Positions 1 to 10,896 of a DNA stretch of 64,000 nt are shown piece by piece. Source of the DNA: Chloroflexota bacterium (GTDB lineage: Bacteria; Chloroflexota; Limnocylindria; Limnocylindrales; CSP1-4); the NCBI GenBank assembly GCA_026004015.1, contig BPIH01000001.1, positions 80,398 through 144,397 on the forward strand, written 5' to 3'. The position numbers were made by a program, and so were the translations under genes. Positions within the stretch are counted from its first letter, which is position 1; every line of letters begins with the position of its first letter. The notes beneath the pieces are model-generated. The model was given only the letters and a program-made list of their open reading frames with translations, was not told where the DNA came from and did no database searches.

Positions 1-796
1 CTGTCCGATCCACCCGAACGGTCCCGTCGACTTCCTGGCTGGCCTCATCGACGATCAAGTCCAAAGACCCAGGCCGCTCGGCAGCCAGATAGATTCCGCC
101 CAGCCGATGGTCCACGGCAATGTCGATTGCCAAACTGCCGGCCTGAACATGGGCCGATGAGCGAACGCGGTCCGCATCGGGTCGATCACTGACAGCAAAC
201 AGGCCGTCGGGGATCGGGCGCCCGGCTCGGATGTTGAGCCTACCCGCAAGGGCGTCCGCGAGGAGGGCCGTTGATGTGCCGCCGGCGAACTCGAGGAGGA
301 TGTCACCATTCGGCCCGAAGGCGACGCCCGACAGACCGGCTCCCAGGCCGAACGCACCGGGTAAATCGTGTTCAGCTTGAACTTCGCCGGAGTCGCGCCC
401 TACGACGATCACCCGCTCGGCGGAGTAATCGAGGACGACGATCTGGGATCCCAGGATGTCGATGTCGCCGATCCCAACGGCTCGCCCGCGGAGGTCGATG
501 AGATGGGTGCGGACACCGGTCCGTGAGTAGCCGACGATCCGGTCGTAGACGGCATCGGCGATCCATATGGTTCCTTCGCTATCGACCGCCATCGCGGAGG
601 GACCCCAGGCTGGCTGCTCCTCCGCCGCGGCGTTCATGCCCACGCCGTCTTCGCCGATCGGGATCGACAGAAGCACCCCTGAGGCCTGAGCCGCAACCGC
701 GGACGGGCGAGGCGCCACTTCCAGCGAGGCGGCGAGGGTCATGACCAGGGCAAGTGCCGTAAGGCGGGCTGCCCAGGACGAAGCGGACAATCGCAT
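1..796 (-). CDS. Secreted NHL/SMP-30-like beta-propeller protein (3' end outside window)
   Basis: This gene is absent from the ORF track because its stop lies beyond the window edge. The reading frame is open from an ATG at 794-796 to base 1 (265 codons), with a strong AAAGGAGG site 8-10 nt upstream. The N-terminus is a signal peptide: a basic start, the hydrophobic run TALALVMTLAAS, then an Ala-rich cleavage region ending AVAAQA. After that comes an NHL-type blade (GPSAMAVDSEGTIWIADAVYD) and two or three weaker blades such as GLSGVAFGPNGDILLEF. Propellers of this kind are usually extracellular scaffolds or lactonase-like proteins; the ligand cannot be inferred. Frame and signal peptide are clear, function is not. 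Confidence 0.8.
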   Translation of the reverse strand, partial: MRLSASSWAARLTALALVMTLAASLEVAPRPSAVAAQASGVLLSIPIGEDGVGMNAAAEEQPAWGPSAMAVDSEGTIWIADAVYDRIVGYSRTGVRTHLIDLRGRAVGIGDIDILGSQIVVLDYSAERVIVVGRDSGEVQAEHDLPGAFGLGAGLSGVAFGPNGDILLEFAGGTSTALLADALAGRLNIRAGRPIPDGLFAVSDRPDADRVRSSAHVQAGSLAIDIAVDHRLGGIYLAAERPGSLDLIVDEASQEVDGTVRVDRT

Positions 797-903
797 GTCG
801 CGCCTCCTTTCCCCGCGAACGGTACTCCCACGCTCCGTCTACGGGGAGAGCCGAAGGTCACTCGTGCTAACTCGGGTTCATACCTCAAGCTGAACCTGTC
901 GCC

Positions 904-1163
904 TCAGGTTTGTGTGCCCCCGCAAGAGCGCCGTCCGGCGGCGAGGCGCCGCTCGACGATCCGGTGGAGGACGGCGAAGGCGGCTCGGCTGACGGTCTGG
1001 TCGGCCTCGTCGCGGCCGATGAGGCCGCGGAGCTCGTCCGACGAGACGACCTCGTCTGGAGCGAAGTGGCGGGCGGCGAAGGTCGACTTCCCCGGCCGGC
1101 CGGGCCGACGAGGAGGACGAGGGCCGGGTCGGGCAGCTCCAGGCGACGCATCCGGGACATCAT
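904..1163 (-). pseudogene. Truncated, frameshifted P-loop (polynucleotide-kinase-like) ATPase
   Basis: From ATG 1163 the frame reads MMSRMRRLELPDPALVLLVGPAGRG and then breaks in the P-loop. Adding one G to the CGGGGAAG run (near 1095) restores GPAGRGKSTFAARHF, followed by DEVVSSDELRGLIG. This is the N-terminal half of the AAA kinase domain seen in polynucleotide kinase-phosphatase (PNKP/PrpE-like) proteins. The frame stops at 904 after about 86 residues, just where the family continues with its second catalytic strand (DATN-like motif). So both a frameshift and a C-terminal truncation are present. It sits 35 nt downstream of the GT87 gene on the same strand. A deletion remnant or an assembly break are both possible. 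Confidence 0.6.
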
Positions 1164-1198
1164 GCCCGACCGGTGCGGCCGGGGGTGTCCCCAACGGG

Positions 1199-2120
1199 TC
1201 AAGCCGGCCGGGTCGGTGCTCCGTCCTCGAGGAGCGACCGGACCCGGAGTCCGAGGTGGCCGAGACGAGCCCCGCCGTCGCCGATCCAGCGGCCGACCGG
1301 CGCCGTCGCGGCCGCCTCGCGATCGACGAGCGGCAGGACGGCGAGGAGCATCGCCAGCGAGCCGTACCAGAGGGCCGGCAGGGCCAAGAGCGAGGCGACC
1401 GGGACCGTCCAGCGCCGGTCGGTCCGGGCGCCCCAGACGACGAGGACGACGGCCGCCGGGAGCCGGACGGCGAGCGGGATCGGGACGGCCGCCCAGGTGG
1501 TCGGCCGCCCGGCGTTCCGGACGAGGACCTCCATCCAGTCGAGCCAGGCCGCCGGCATCGCGACGGCCGAGGTGGCGACGACGAGGGCCGTGGCCAGGAG
1601 CGCGAGTCCGAGGGGGCGCCACTCGCGGCGGACGGCGAACCAGAGGAGGCCGACGCCCGGGGTCACCTTCGTCAGGAGGACGAAGGCCCACGCCGCCGGC
1701 CACCGGAAGCCGAGGACGATGGCGACCGCGAGCAAGAGCGAGATGTTGCCCCCGGCGATCTCCATCGCCGAGACGGCGAGCCCGACGAGGAACCAGCGCG
1801 GCCCGACGAGGAGCCAGACCGCAGGCGATGAGGATCGCCGTCCAGACCCCGACGAAGCTCGGCCAGGGGAGCCAGCGGATCGGGCCGAGGAGCTGGAGGA
1901 AGGCGGGCGAGTAGACGTAGGCGATCGGCTCGGTCCAGGTGGAGCGGGCGTAGGGGTCGGCGAGGCTCGGGAGCCAGTAGCACAGCGCCTCCTGGGCCGT
2001 CCCCCAGCCGCCCGACACGGGCCGGGCCAGGGCGACGACGACAACCCAGAGGGCGACGGCGGCGACGAGGCTCCGGCCGTCGAGGGGCGCGTCCTGGCGG
2101 TCAGTCGGTCGGTCGGTCAT
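1199..2120 (-). CDS. GT87-like (DUF2029) polyprenol-phosphate-dependent glycosyltransferase, frameshifted
   Basis: A multi-pass membrane protein of about 306 residues. The N-terminal part lies in one frame ([19 protein letters not shown], then [20 protein letters not shown]). The rest lies in a second frame ([21 protein letters not shown] to [20 protein letters not shown]). The join is near 1826, where one surplus base in ATCGCC-T-GCGGTC explains the shift. The YSPAF/QLL region after the first loop, the WLDWMEVL segment and 7-8 hydrophobic segments fit the GT87 family, whose members transfer mannose from a polyprenyl-phosphate donor outside the membrane. It is short for the family (usually about 400 residues). 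Acceptor unknown. Start is ATG 2118-2120 with weak upstream spacing. Confidence 0.65.
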
Positions 2121-2303
2121 CGACGCGCATCATCCCCCGATGAGCCGCACCCCCGCCATCGGGCGATCGCCAGGTCGCGGATCTGGGAAGCGACGGACCA
2201 CGGACTGCGGCCGATGGGCCGGTCGAGGCCGGCCGTGGGACGCCGCGATGGGATCGCCCCGGGTTCGCCATCGTGAACCCCCCTCTGGGTGGTGGACCGG
2301 CGC

Positions 2304-3457
2304 TCAGCCGGGCAGGTCGCGTTCGGCGGGGCCGACGTAGCGGGCGTCGGGTCGGATGAGCCGGTTCGAGGCGGCCTGCTCGAGGACGTGGGCCGTCCAG
2401 CCGGCGTGCCGCGAGAGGGCGAAGGTGGCCGGGAAGAGGTCGGGAGTGAGGCCGACCCCCTGGAGGACCGGCGCGGCATAGTACTCGACGTTCGTCTTCA
2501 GCGGTCGCTCCGGGTGCCGCTCGGCGAGGATTCGGAGGGCGACGTCCTCGACCTTGATGGCGAGGTCGAGCCAGTCCGGCTTGTGCGGCATCGTCTCGGC
2601 GACCTCGCCGGAGGGCGGCCGCCCGCGGATCGTAGGCCCGGTAGACCCGATGGCCGAAGCCCATGAGCCGCTCGCCCCGGTCGAGGGCCGCCCGGATCCA
2701 GGCCTCGGCGTGCTCCGGGGAGCCGACCTGGCTGAGCTGGTCGACGACTTCCGAGGGCGCCCCGCCGTGGAGCGGGTCCCTTCATCGCCCCGATGGCACC
2801 GGCGACGGCCGAGGCGATGTCCGAGCGGGTCGAGGTGATGACCCGGGCGGCGAAGGTCGAGGCATTCAGGCCGTGCTCGGCCCCAACGATGAAGTAGGCG
2901 TCGAGGGCCCGGGCGGTCCCGGGGTCGGGGACCTCGCCGTTCAGCTGGTAGAGGAACCCGGTGACGAGGTCGAGCTCCGGGTTCGGATCGATCGGCTCGA
3001 GCCCCCGCCGCAGGCGGGCGAAGGCGGCGAGGGCCGAAGGAGAGAACTCGGTCAGGGCGCGGGCCTGCTCGACCGTCGGCGGCCAGTCCAGGCGCTGGGT
3101 CGCCCCCCAGGCGGAGACCGCCGTCCGGAGGGCGTCCATCGGTTTCGCGTCGCGTGGGCAGGCTCCGGAGGTCGCCATGACGGCCGGTGCCGGAATGGCG
3201 GCCGTCGTGAGGCGGGCCGCGGGGTCCCACTCGCCGGTCCAGAGGAGGTGGGCGACGGCCCCGTACGTGCCTCGCTCGACGAGGTCGCCGATCCGGTAGC
3301 CGCGGTAGAGGAGGCGACCATTCTGCCCGTCGACGTAGCCGAGGGCGGTCTCGGCGGCGATGATGCCCTCGAGGCCGGGCGAGTAGGGACGGTCGTCGCT
3401 CGGGATCGGGGCGGGGGTGGTCGAAGCGTCGCCGGCGCTCGGGACAGCGTTCGTCAT
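2304..3457 (-). CDS. gltA: Citrate synthase, two frameshifts
   Basis: Condenses acetyl-CoA and oxaloacetate at the entry to the TCA cycle. Three overlapping frames join into one protein of about 384 residues: the N-terminus from ATG 3457 ([33 protein letters not shown]), a middle piece with [14 protein letters not shown], and a C-terminal piece ([19 protein letters not shown] to AERDLPG). Catalytic histidines are in [13 protein letters not shown] and GHRVY. Reading [14 protein letters not shown] near 2782 needs one surplus base removed, and a second shift lies near 2625. The type is the short citrate/2-methylcitrate synthase of Gram-positives and archaea, so 2-methylcitrate synthase activity cannot be excluded. 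It lies 37 nt downstream of the GlsB-like gene. Confidence 0.9.
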
Positions 3458-3494
3458 GCCACGATGGTAACCGGTTCGAAGGGGTTCGGTGGCA

Positions 3495-3765
3495 TCAGCG
3501 GCGGCCAGTCGCGGCGGCGATGACGAGGCGGACGATGACGGCCCCGACGAAGGCGACGAGGAGGGCGCCGAGGAAGCCCGACGGGTCCCCGAGCCGGAGC
3601 TCGCGGGCCAGCCAGCCGCCGACGATCCCGCCGAGGATCCCGACGAGGATGTTCGACAGGCAGCCACGGGCGCGAGCGGTCCTGGACGACCATCCCCGAG
3701 AGGGCGCCGGCGAGGAAGCCGACGACGATCCAGCCGACGGGATCGAGGGGGAGGAGTGAGGTCAT
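3495..3765 (-). CDS. GlsB/YeaQ/YmgE-family small membrane protein, frameshifted
   Basis: A reconstructed protein of about 90 residues. The first half reads VGWIVVGFLAGALSGMVVQDR. One surplus C (CGCCCGTGG near 3660) then moves the frame to RGCLSNILVGILGGIVGGWL and GFLGALLVAFVGAVIVRLVIA, ending AAATGRR. Three glycine-zipper hydrophobic helices and the GxxGxxGG pattern are typical of the transglycosylase-associated (GlsB/YeaQ) family. These small envelope proteins are often stress-induced, and their biochemical role is not established. The start ATG 3765 leaves 37 nt between its stop and the citrate synthase start, so the two may be cotranscribed. Confidence 0.75.
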
Positions 3766-3853
3766 GACCGCATTGTCGCAGATCCGCCGGGGCGATTGAC
3801 CGGTGGGGCGTCCGCGGGGGAGCCGGTAGGCCAGCGCTGTCGGGCGGGTGGCC

Positions 3854-4603
3854 TCATCGTCGGCTTGCCGCCGCGGAGGCCGCCCGCGCCAGCTCCACCG
3901 CCCGCGCCGGAGACCCGCTCCAGGGACGGCCGTGGCCGGGGAGGATCGTGTCGGCAGGAACCGCCTCGAGGCGCGTCAGCGACGCGAGCGCCCGGCCGTG
4001 ATCGGTGTTCGCGCCCGGTGGCATGAGGCGCGGGCCTTCGGTCCCTCTGGCCGGATCGACGGTCACGAGGGCGTCGCCGGTGCAGAGGAGGCCGCGATCA
4101 GCGAAGTGGAAGGCGGCCGAGCCGGGCGTGTGACCGGGAACGTGGATCGCGCCGGGCTGGCCCGGCACGTCGATCGTCTCGCCGTCGCCGAAGGCACTCG
4201 CATCGACGATCTTCGGCAGGGACGTGACCCCGTGACGGAGAAAGTAGAGGAACATCCGGATGCCCGACCAGCCGGCGAGGAGGGCCATGGGGTTCGGCTG
4301 CGGGGGTGTCCGTCCCGTTCGGAGGAAGTCGAGATCCGCCTCGTGGATTCGGACGACGGCATGAGCTTCCCGTCGAGCCCGGTCGGCCATCCCGACGTGG
4401 TCGACGTGGGCGTGGGTGAGGAGGACGGCCCGGAGATCGCTGAGGTCACGGCCAAGGGCACGGATGGCGCCCACGAGGAGACCCCAGTGGGCGGCGATCC
4501 CGGCGTCGACGAGGGTCAGGCCGTCGTCGGCGGCGACCAGGTACGAATTCACGACGTTCTCGTGGATCCGGATGACGTCGGGTCCGAGGCGCTCCAGGGG
4601 CAT
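3854..4603 (-). CDS. Metallo-beta-lactamase fold hydrolase
   Basis: An MBL-fold protein of 249 residues, glyoxalase-II/lactonase-like in layout. The metal site is visible: LLTHAHVDHVG (HxHxDH), then HVPGHTPGSAAFHF for the third ligand, an LCTGDALV aspartate and a terminal DTILPGHG histidine. The start is ATG 4603, preceded by GGAGGAGACG. It lies 38 nt after the 6-phosphogluconolactonase stop and closes the pentose phosphate operon. The substrate is not readable from sequence; given its neighbours a metabolite-repair or lactonase-type thioester/lactone hydrolase is plausible, but that is inference. Confidence 0.85.
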   Translation of the reverse strand: MPLERLGPDVIRIHENVVNSYLVAADDGLTLVDAGIAAHWGLLVGAIRALGRDLSDLRAVLLTHAHVDHVGMADRARREAHAVVRIHEADLDFLRTGRTPPQPNPMALLAGWSGIRMFLYFLRHGVTSLPKIVDASAFGDGETIDVPGQPGAIHVPGHTPGSAAFHFADRGLLCTGDALVTVDPARGTEGPRLMPPGANTDHGRALASLTRLEAVPADTILPGHGRPWSGSPARAVELARAASAAASRR

Positions 4604-4641
4604 CGTCTCCTCCCTTCGGTCGGCCCGGCGAGGGTCCGTCC

Positions 4642-5446
4642 TCAGCCGAGGCCCGGGATGGCGGCTGCGGCCGATCGGTCGAGGATCCAGGTCGCGCCGT
4701 CGCCGGCGGGCACGTTGGGCCGGCCAGCGGCGTTCGTCGCGGACCGGGCCGAAGATCTCGGCGAGGATCGGCGCCTTCGACGCCCCGTGGGCGACGACGA
4801 TCAGCTCGTCGGTCACGTCGAGGACGGCGGGGTTGAGGGTGACCCGGGGGACCTTCGGCTCGACGTGGGTCGGCGCGGGGACCGCGTACGCCACCGCGAC
4901 CGGCGCGACCGGCGCCCCCGGAAAGACCGAGAGGACGTGGCCGTCCGGTCCGACGCCGAGGAGGACGACGTCGAAGACCGGCCAGCCGGCCCGCCGCGGC
5001 AGCTCGCGCCAGACCTCGGCGGCGTAGCGGGCCGCGGCCCACGACGGGTCGTGCCCCTCGTCCAGGGCGCGGTCGGTGGGGACCGGGTGGACGTTCTCGG
5101 GCGGGAGCGGGATGGCGGGGAGGAGGACCTCGTCGAGGGGTCGGACGTTGCTGAGCGGGTCGCTCCGGCGGACGAACCGGTCGTCGCCCCACCAGACGTG
5201 GACGGCGGCCCAGGGCGGGGCCGCGTCGGGTGGCAGCGCGGCGAGGGCGCGGTAGATCCCGGCCGGCGTCGAGCCGCCCGTCGTCGCGACGTCGGCCCGG
5301 CCGCGGCGGGCGACCGCTTCCCGGAGGGCCGCGGCGATCCGCTCGGCCGCCGTCCGGGCCGCCGCGTCGGGGTCGGGCAGGACGAGGATCTCCGGCTCGT
5401 TCGCGGCGGCGGGGCGCCGGGTCACGACGCTGGACTCGGACGTCAT
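4642..5446 (-). CDS. pgl: 6-phosphogluconolactonase, one frameshift near the C-terminus
   Basis: Hydrolyses 6-phosphogluconolactone, step two of the oxidative pentose phosphate pathway. The SugarP-isomerase fold is evident: DVATTGGSTPAGIYRAL for phosphate binding, VHVWWGDDRFV, VFDVVLLGVGPDGHVLSVFPG, and VTDELIVVAHGASKAPIL. Near 4717 one extra C (GCCCAACGTG) shifts the frame; corrected, the end reads NVPAGDGATWILDRSAAAAI and stops at 4642, giving about 268 residues, normal for the family. The ORF track instead fuses it to the downstream MBL gene. It lies 64 nt downstream of opcA in a gnd-zwf-opcA-pgl order. Confidence 0.9.
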
Positions 5447-5510
5447 CGTGCTCGCGTCTCCTCTGTTCGCTTCGATCCGTTCGCCGTGGCGTCGACGGCG
5501 GCGCGACGAC

Positions 5511-6806
5511 CTAGCCTTCGAGCAGCCGGCCCGCCGCTCGGAGCGCCTCGACGGCGATCCGATCCCGGCCGGGCGTCTCGATCGCCTCGGCGAGGAGGTC
5601 GACGTCGGTCCGCCGCGGACCGCGGAAGAGGCGGTCGAGGACCGGGATCCCGTCCTGCCAGGCCCGGACGTGGACCGCCTCGGCCTCGCCGGTGACCTCG
5701 ACCCGCAGCTCCGAGCCCCGCCGCTCGGCGAGGAGCTCGAGGCGGAGGGTCGTCCCGTCGGGCGCGATCAGACCAGATCGGTCGGACGACGACGTCGACC
5801 GGGATGACCGTCGCCGCGGAGTCGGGCCGCGTAGCCCGGCCCGATCGGGCGCGCCGGGCTCCGGCTCGCGGCCGTCGGCCCTCCGGGCCGGCTCCCGAGG
5901 GACCGCGGTCGAGCGGTCGGAGCGGGCGTCTCGACCCGGTCTCCCGAGCCGCGAGGCGAGCCAGGCGACATGGTAGACGGGCTTCACGACGTTCGTCGTC
6001 CCCGGCCGCCCGAGGCGATCGCGGGAGGCGTAGGACACGGCGATCCGCCGAAGGCTCCGGACGAAGGGCCGCAGGACCGGCAGGTCGAAGGCGGCGGCGA
6101 TCGCCTCCCGCCACCGCGACTGGCGGACGAAGGCGAAGTCGAAGATCGCCGGTCCATCCCGCTCGCCGAGCCGGGCGAGGGCGGCGAGTCGGTCGAGGCC
6201 GTCGCCGCTCCAGCCCGAGCCGTCGACGATGAGCCGGTCGGCGAGCGCGAGCGCCTCCTCGAAGGGCGGTGTTTCGAAGGGCGGGTTGCCCGGCCACCAG
6301 AGGGTGACCGGGAGGTCGTGGATGAGGAGCGGGGTCACGATGGCGCCGAGCCGGCGACCGGCCTCGCCGCCGGCCCGGAGGTAGATGAACTCGCTGCACA
6401 TCTCGGGGACGTCCTCGCGGGGCAGGACGCAGACGGCCTCGATCCGGGCGTCGAGCCAGGCCGGGCCGTCGGGGTCGAGGGCGCTCAGGACGATGGTCCG
6501 GGAGGGATGCCGGCCGGTCAGGGCGGCGATCGTCGCCGCGGCCCGTTCGCCGAGCTCCGGCCGCCGGGCGACGACGACGAGGTTCATGACGCTCGTCCGG
6601 GCGGCGACGTGGCGCTCCTCGACGCCGTCGACGGTCGTCGTCAGGACCGGTTCGGCCCAGATCCGGCGGAGCTCGCGCTCGATCTCCTCGATGGTCTTCG
6701 CGCGGGTCTGCCAGCGAAGGACCGGCTGGCCGGGCACCCGCTGGCGGTCGTGCTCGTCGACGAGCCGACGCCGGTCGACGGACCGCTCGGGTGCCGGGCG
6801 TCGTCC

Positions 6807-6808
<2 letters not shown>
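5511..6808 (-). CDS. opcA: OpcA-like glucose-6-phosphate dehydrogenase assembly protein, frameshifts
   Basis: OpcA activates/assembles G6PDH in cyanobacteria, actinobacteria and some Chloroflexota. The conserved body reads from the [18 protein letters not shown] region through [58 protein letters not shown] and [11 protein letters not shown], ending [13 protein letters not shown] start at ATG 6808 (MDDARHP) would overlap the zwf stop, but the first codons need a shift near 6790. Two compensating shifts lie between about 5780 and 5950, because [19 protein letters not shown] is in another frame. The C-terminal beta-domain ([17 protein letters not shown]) is back in the main frame. Position next to zwf supports the call. 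Confidence 0.85.
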
Positions 6809-8516
<1,708 letters not shown>

Positions 8517-8529
8517 CCGCGGGGGTCGC

Positions 8530-9445
8530 CTACTGGCCCGGCTCGTCGCTCGCCGCCTTCACGGCGTGCCCGCCGAACTCGTTCCGGAGGGCGGCGAGGA
8601 CCTTCGCTCCGTACGAGTCCTCCTGCCGGGAGCGGAAGCGGGTCAGGAGGCTCAGGGTGATGACCGGGGCCGGGACGTCGTGGTCGATCGCCTCCTGGAC
8701 CGTCCAGCGACCCTCGCCCGAATCGGCGACCCAGCCCTTGATCGAGCGGAGGTCCTGATCATCGGCGAGGGCCCGCTCCAGGAGCTCGAGGAGCCACGAC
8801 CGGACGACCGAGCCGTGCTGCCAGAGGCCGGCGATGGCCCGAAGGTCGAGATCGTAGTCGCTCGCGTGCATGATCTCGAAGCCCTCGGCGTAGGCCTGCA
8901 TGAGCCCGTACTCGATCCCGTTGTGGACCATCTTCACGTAGTGGCCGGCACCCGGGGCCCCGACGTGGAGGTAGCCCTGCTCCGGGGCGAGGGAGCGGAA
9001 GATCGGCTCGAGGGGCCGGACGACGTCGGGTTCGCCGCCGACCATGAGGCAATAGCCGACCTGGAGCCCCCAGATCCCCCCCGACACGCCGGCGTCGACG
9101 TAGCCGATGCCGTGCTCCTTCAGGCGCGGCGTGGCGGCGGAGGTCGTCGTGGAAGTTCGTGTTCCCGCCGTCGATGATCGTGTCACCCGGCGCCAGGTGG
9201 GGGAGGAGCTCCTCGATCTGGGCCTCGGTCGGGTCGCCGGCTGGGACCATGATCCAGATTGCCCGCGGCGGTGTCAGCTTGGCCACGAGCTCCTCGATGG
9301 AGAAGGCTGCCTCGGCGCCCTCGGTCGCGATCTCGCGGGTCTTGTCCGGGGTCCGGTTGTAGGCAACGATCTGGTGGCCGTCGCGGAGGAGGCGGCGAAC
9401 CATGTTCGCGCCCATCCGGCCGAGTCCGATGAAGCCGATGCGCAT
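8530..9445 (-). CDS. gnd: 6-phosphogluconate dehydrogenase (decarboxylating), short form, frameshifted
   Basis: Converts 6-phosphogluconate to ribulose-5-phosphate and CO2. The N-terminus [20 protein letters not shown] is the dinucleotide fold, and [15 protein letters not shown] follows. A surplus C near 9133 (CACGCCGCGCCTG) moves the frame to [21 protein letters not shown], then [22 protein letters not shown] with the catalytic Lys and His, and [16 protein letters not shown]. About 305 residues is the length of the NAD-preferring GndA/YqeC-type short enzyme, not the 470-residue NADP form. The start ATG 9445 has GGAAGGAGACC upstream, and a TAGACT -10-like hexamer lies at 9544-9549. First gene of the minus-strand pentose phosphate operon. 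Confidence 0.93.
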
Positions 9446-9569
9446 GTGGGCGGGTCTCCTTCCGTGGTCCGGTTCCGCGAGTTCGGCGGCGGCCTCGCCG
9501 GCGCCGGATGTGGCAGCCGGCGCCCGGGATCACCTCGGCTCGTAGTCTAGTCCGTTCGGATCGGCTCCC

Positions 9570-9598
9570 TTCATCGACCTCCGGTGCGCTCCTATCCT
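9570..9598 (+). promoter_or_regulatory. Candidate promoter of the first toxin-antitoxin pair
   Basis: TTCATC and TATCCT are separated by 17 nt, and the -10-like hexamer ends 6 nt before the antitoxin ATG. Transcription would then start at or next to the A of ATG, giving a leaderless mRNA. This agrees with the absence of a convincing Shine-Dalgarno sequence there. Confidence 0.45.
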
Positions 9599-9604
9599 GC
9601 AGGA

Positions 9605-9844
9605 ATGCAGCGCATCACGATCAGCCTCCCCGACGGCGTGGCGGCAGCCCTCACCCGTGAGGCGCGACGCCGCCGGGTGTCGGTCTCGGAGCTCTGCCGA
9701 GCGATCATCGCCGAGCGCCTGGCCCCCGTCGATCGCGGTCGGCGGCTCCCGTTCGTCGCCCTCGGCCGCAGCGGGTTCACGTCGACCGCCCGGGATATCG
9801 AGGCGATCCTCGAGGCCGAGTGGGCCGGTGATCGCCGTCGTTGA
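9605..9844 (+). CDS. Ribbon-helix-helix (CopG/VapB-type) antitoxin
   Basis: A 79-residue protein. MQRITISLPDGVAAALTREA is a classic RHH strand-helix start and RVSVSELCRAIIAERL is the second helix. The C-terminal tail (GFTSTARDIEAILEAEWAG) is the usual toxin-wrapping segment. It should bind its own promoter and neutralise the PIN toxin encoded by the next gene, which overlaps it by 17 nt in another frame. I take ATG 9605 rather than the GTG at 9584 in the ORF track because the fold starts there and a -10-like box (TATCCT) lies just upstream. No frameshift is seen. Confidence 0.88.
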   Translation: MQRITISLPDGVAAALTREARRRRVSVSELCRAIIAERLAPVDRGRRLPFVALGRSGFTSTARDIEAILEAEWAGDRRR

Positions 9845-10238
9845 TTCGGGCCCGCTCTACGCGGCGGTCGATGCGTCCGACGAGGACCATGCCCGCTGCG
9901 TCGAGATCCTGGAGCGTCCCGATCTCGAGCTCGTCGTCCCGGCGCTCGTCGTGGCCGAGGTCACGTACCTCGTCGGCCGGCGTCTCGGCGCCGAGGTCGA
10001 GGCGGCGTTCCTCCGAGGGTTGCGGGTCGTCGAGATCGAGGTGCCGCTTCCGGAGGACTGGGCTCGCATCGCCGACTTGGTGGCCACGTACGCCGACGTT
10101 CCCCTCGGGGGCACCGACGCCTCGGTCGCCGTCCTCGCCGACCGGCTCGGCACCGACCTGATCGTGACGCTCGATCGGCGCCATTTCGGGGCCTTGCGGA
10201 CGGCCGCCGGTCGCCCGTATCGGATCCTGCCGGAATAG
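9828..10238 (+). CDS. VapC-like PIN-domain ribonuclease toxin
   Basis: A 136-residue PIN nuclease starting at GTG 9828 inside the antitoxin gene, so translation is probably coupled. Acidic residues of the Mg site are visible: VVDSGPLYAAVD (first Asp), the VPALVVAEVTYLV glutamate, and GGTDASVAVLADRL followed by LIVTLDRRHF. VapC toxins cut tRNA or rRNA to arrest growth under stress; the target cannot be predicted from sequence. The toxin lies immediately downstream of its antitoxin, and a second unrelated antitoxin/PIN pair begins about 360 nt further on. Confidence 0.9.
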   Translation: MIAVVDSGPLYAAVDASDEDHARCVEILERPDLELVVPALVVAEVTYLVGRRLGAEVEAAFLRGLRVVEIEVPLPEDWARIADLVATYADVPLGGTDASVAVLADRLGTDLIVTLDRRHFGALRTAAGRPYRILPE

Positions 10239-10563
10239 GGAGCCCGCCGGCGCCCCCTGGTGGCGCGCACCGGCCCCGGGGTCATCGTGACTTCTCCTGG
10301 GCGCGGCCCTTTTGGGGTGCCGTCTGTGGCCGGCGCTCCGAAGGGTGTGTCCTCCGAACACCATACCGGCCGCACGCACCGCACCGGCAGCCCCGGTTCC
10401 CGCCGTTTGGTGTCCGCTCCGCATCGAAGCGGCCGAATGGGCTCATCCCCCGACCCCGGCGCCCCGGCTTCGGTGTTCCCTGCACACGGCGAACTGGGCC
10501 GCCCACCGCCGGACCGGCCCGGCTCGCGCAGGCGTTGGGATGTGTACGGTCTCCTGATATGGC
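10239..10563 (+). other. Intergenic region between two toxin-antitoxin modules
   Basis: About 325 nt with no convincing coding frame. It holds short GGTGT-type copies (GGTGTGTCCTCCGAACACC near 10344 and GGTGTCCGCTCCGCATCGAA near 10409). These faintly resemble the 25-bp unit of the arrays at 34 kb and 61 kb but lack the 51-bp period. I see no hairpin with a U-run. Confidence 0.4.
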
Positions 10564-10592
10564 TTGACCGACCTCGCGCCACGGGCCAGAAT
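10564..10592 (+). promoter_or_regulatory. Candidate promoter of the second toxin-antitoxin pair
   Basis: TTGACC followed after 17 nt by CAGAAT, ending 7 nt before the antitoxin ATG at 10600. The spacing predicts a leaderless transcript. The -35 is close to consensus in an otherwise very GC-rich stretch. Confidence 0.5.
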
Positions 10593-10599
10593 AGCCAGC

Positions 10600-10896
10600 A
10601 TGACGACCATGACGACGGTCACCGAGGCGAAGAACCGGCTCAGCAGCCTCCTCGATCGCGTCAAGGCGGGCGAGCGCATCATCATCACCGACCGAGGAGT
10701 CCCCGTCGCTCGTCTCGAGCCGATCGCGGCGGCGGCGGACCCCACCGGTCGCCTCGGACGCCTCGAGCGGGCCGGCATCCTGAGGCGAGGACTCCAACCG
10801 CCACCCCTCGATCTCATCGCCCAGCCCGGCCCCCGCGTGCTGCCGGGAACGAGCGTCGTCGAGGCGCTCCTCGAGGAACGGCGGCACGGTCGGTGA
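10600..10896 (+). CDS. Phd/YefM-family antitoxin
   Basis: A 98-residue protein starting at ATG 10600. MTTVTEAKNRLSSLLDRVKAGERIIITDRGVPVARLEP is the Phd/YefM DNA-binding fold almost complete. The Pro-rich tail (GRLGRLERAGILRRGLQPPP) is the toxin-binding part. It pairs with the PIN toxin whose GTG start overlaps the last codons (stop TGA 10894-10896). An earlier start at 10564 is in the ORF track but would lie inside the -35 box, so I reject it. Autorepression of the shared promoter is expected for the family. Confidence 0.9.
   Translation: MTTMTTVTEAKNRLSSLLDRVKAGERIIITDRGVPVARLEPIAAAADPTGRLGRLERAGILRRGLQPPPLDLIAQPGPRVLPGTSVVEALLEERRHGR

Noticed and set aside
3848-5695. 615-residue plus-strand ORF opposite pgl and the MBL gene
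   Set aside because: No recognisable domain; the minus strand carries clear catalytic motifs for two known families.
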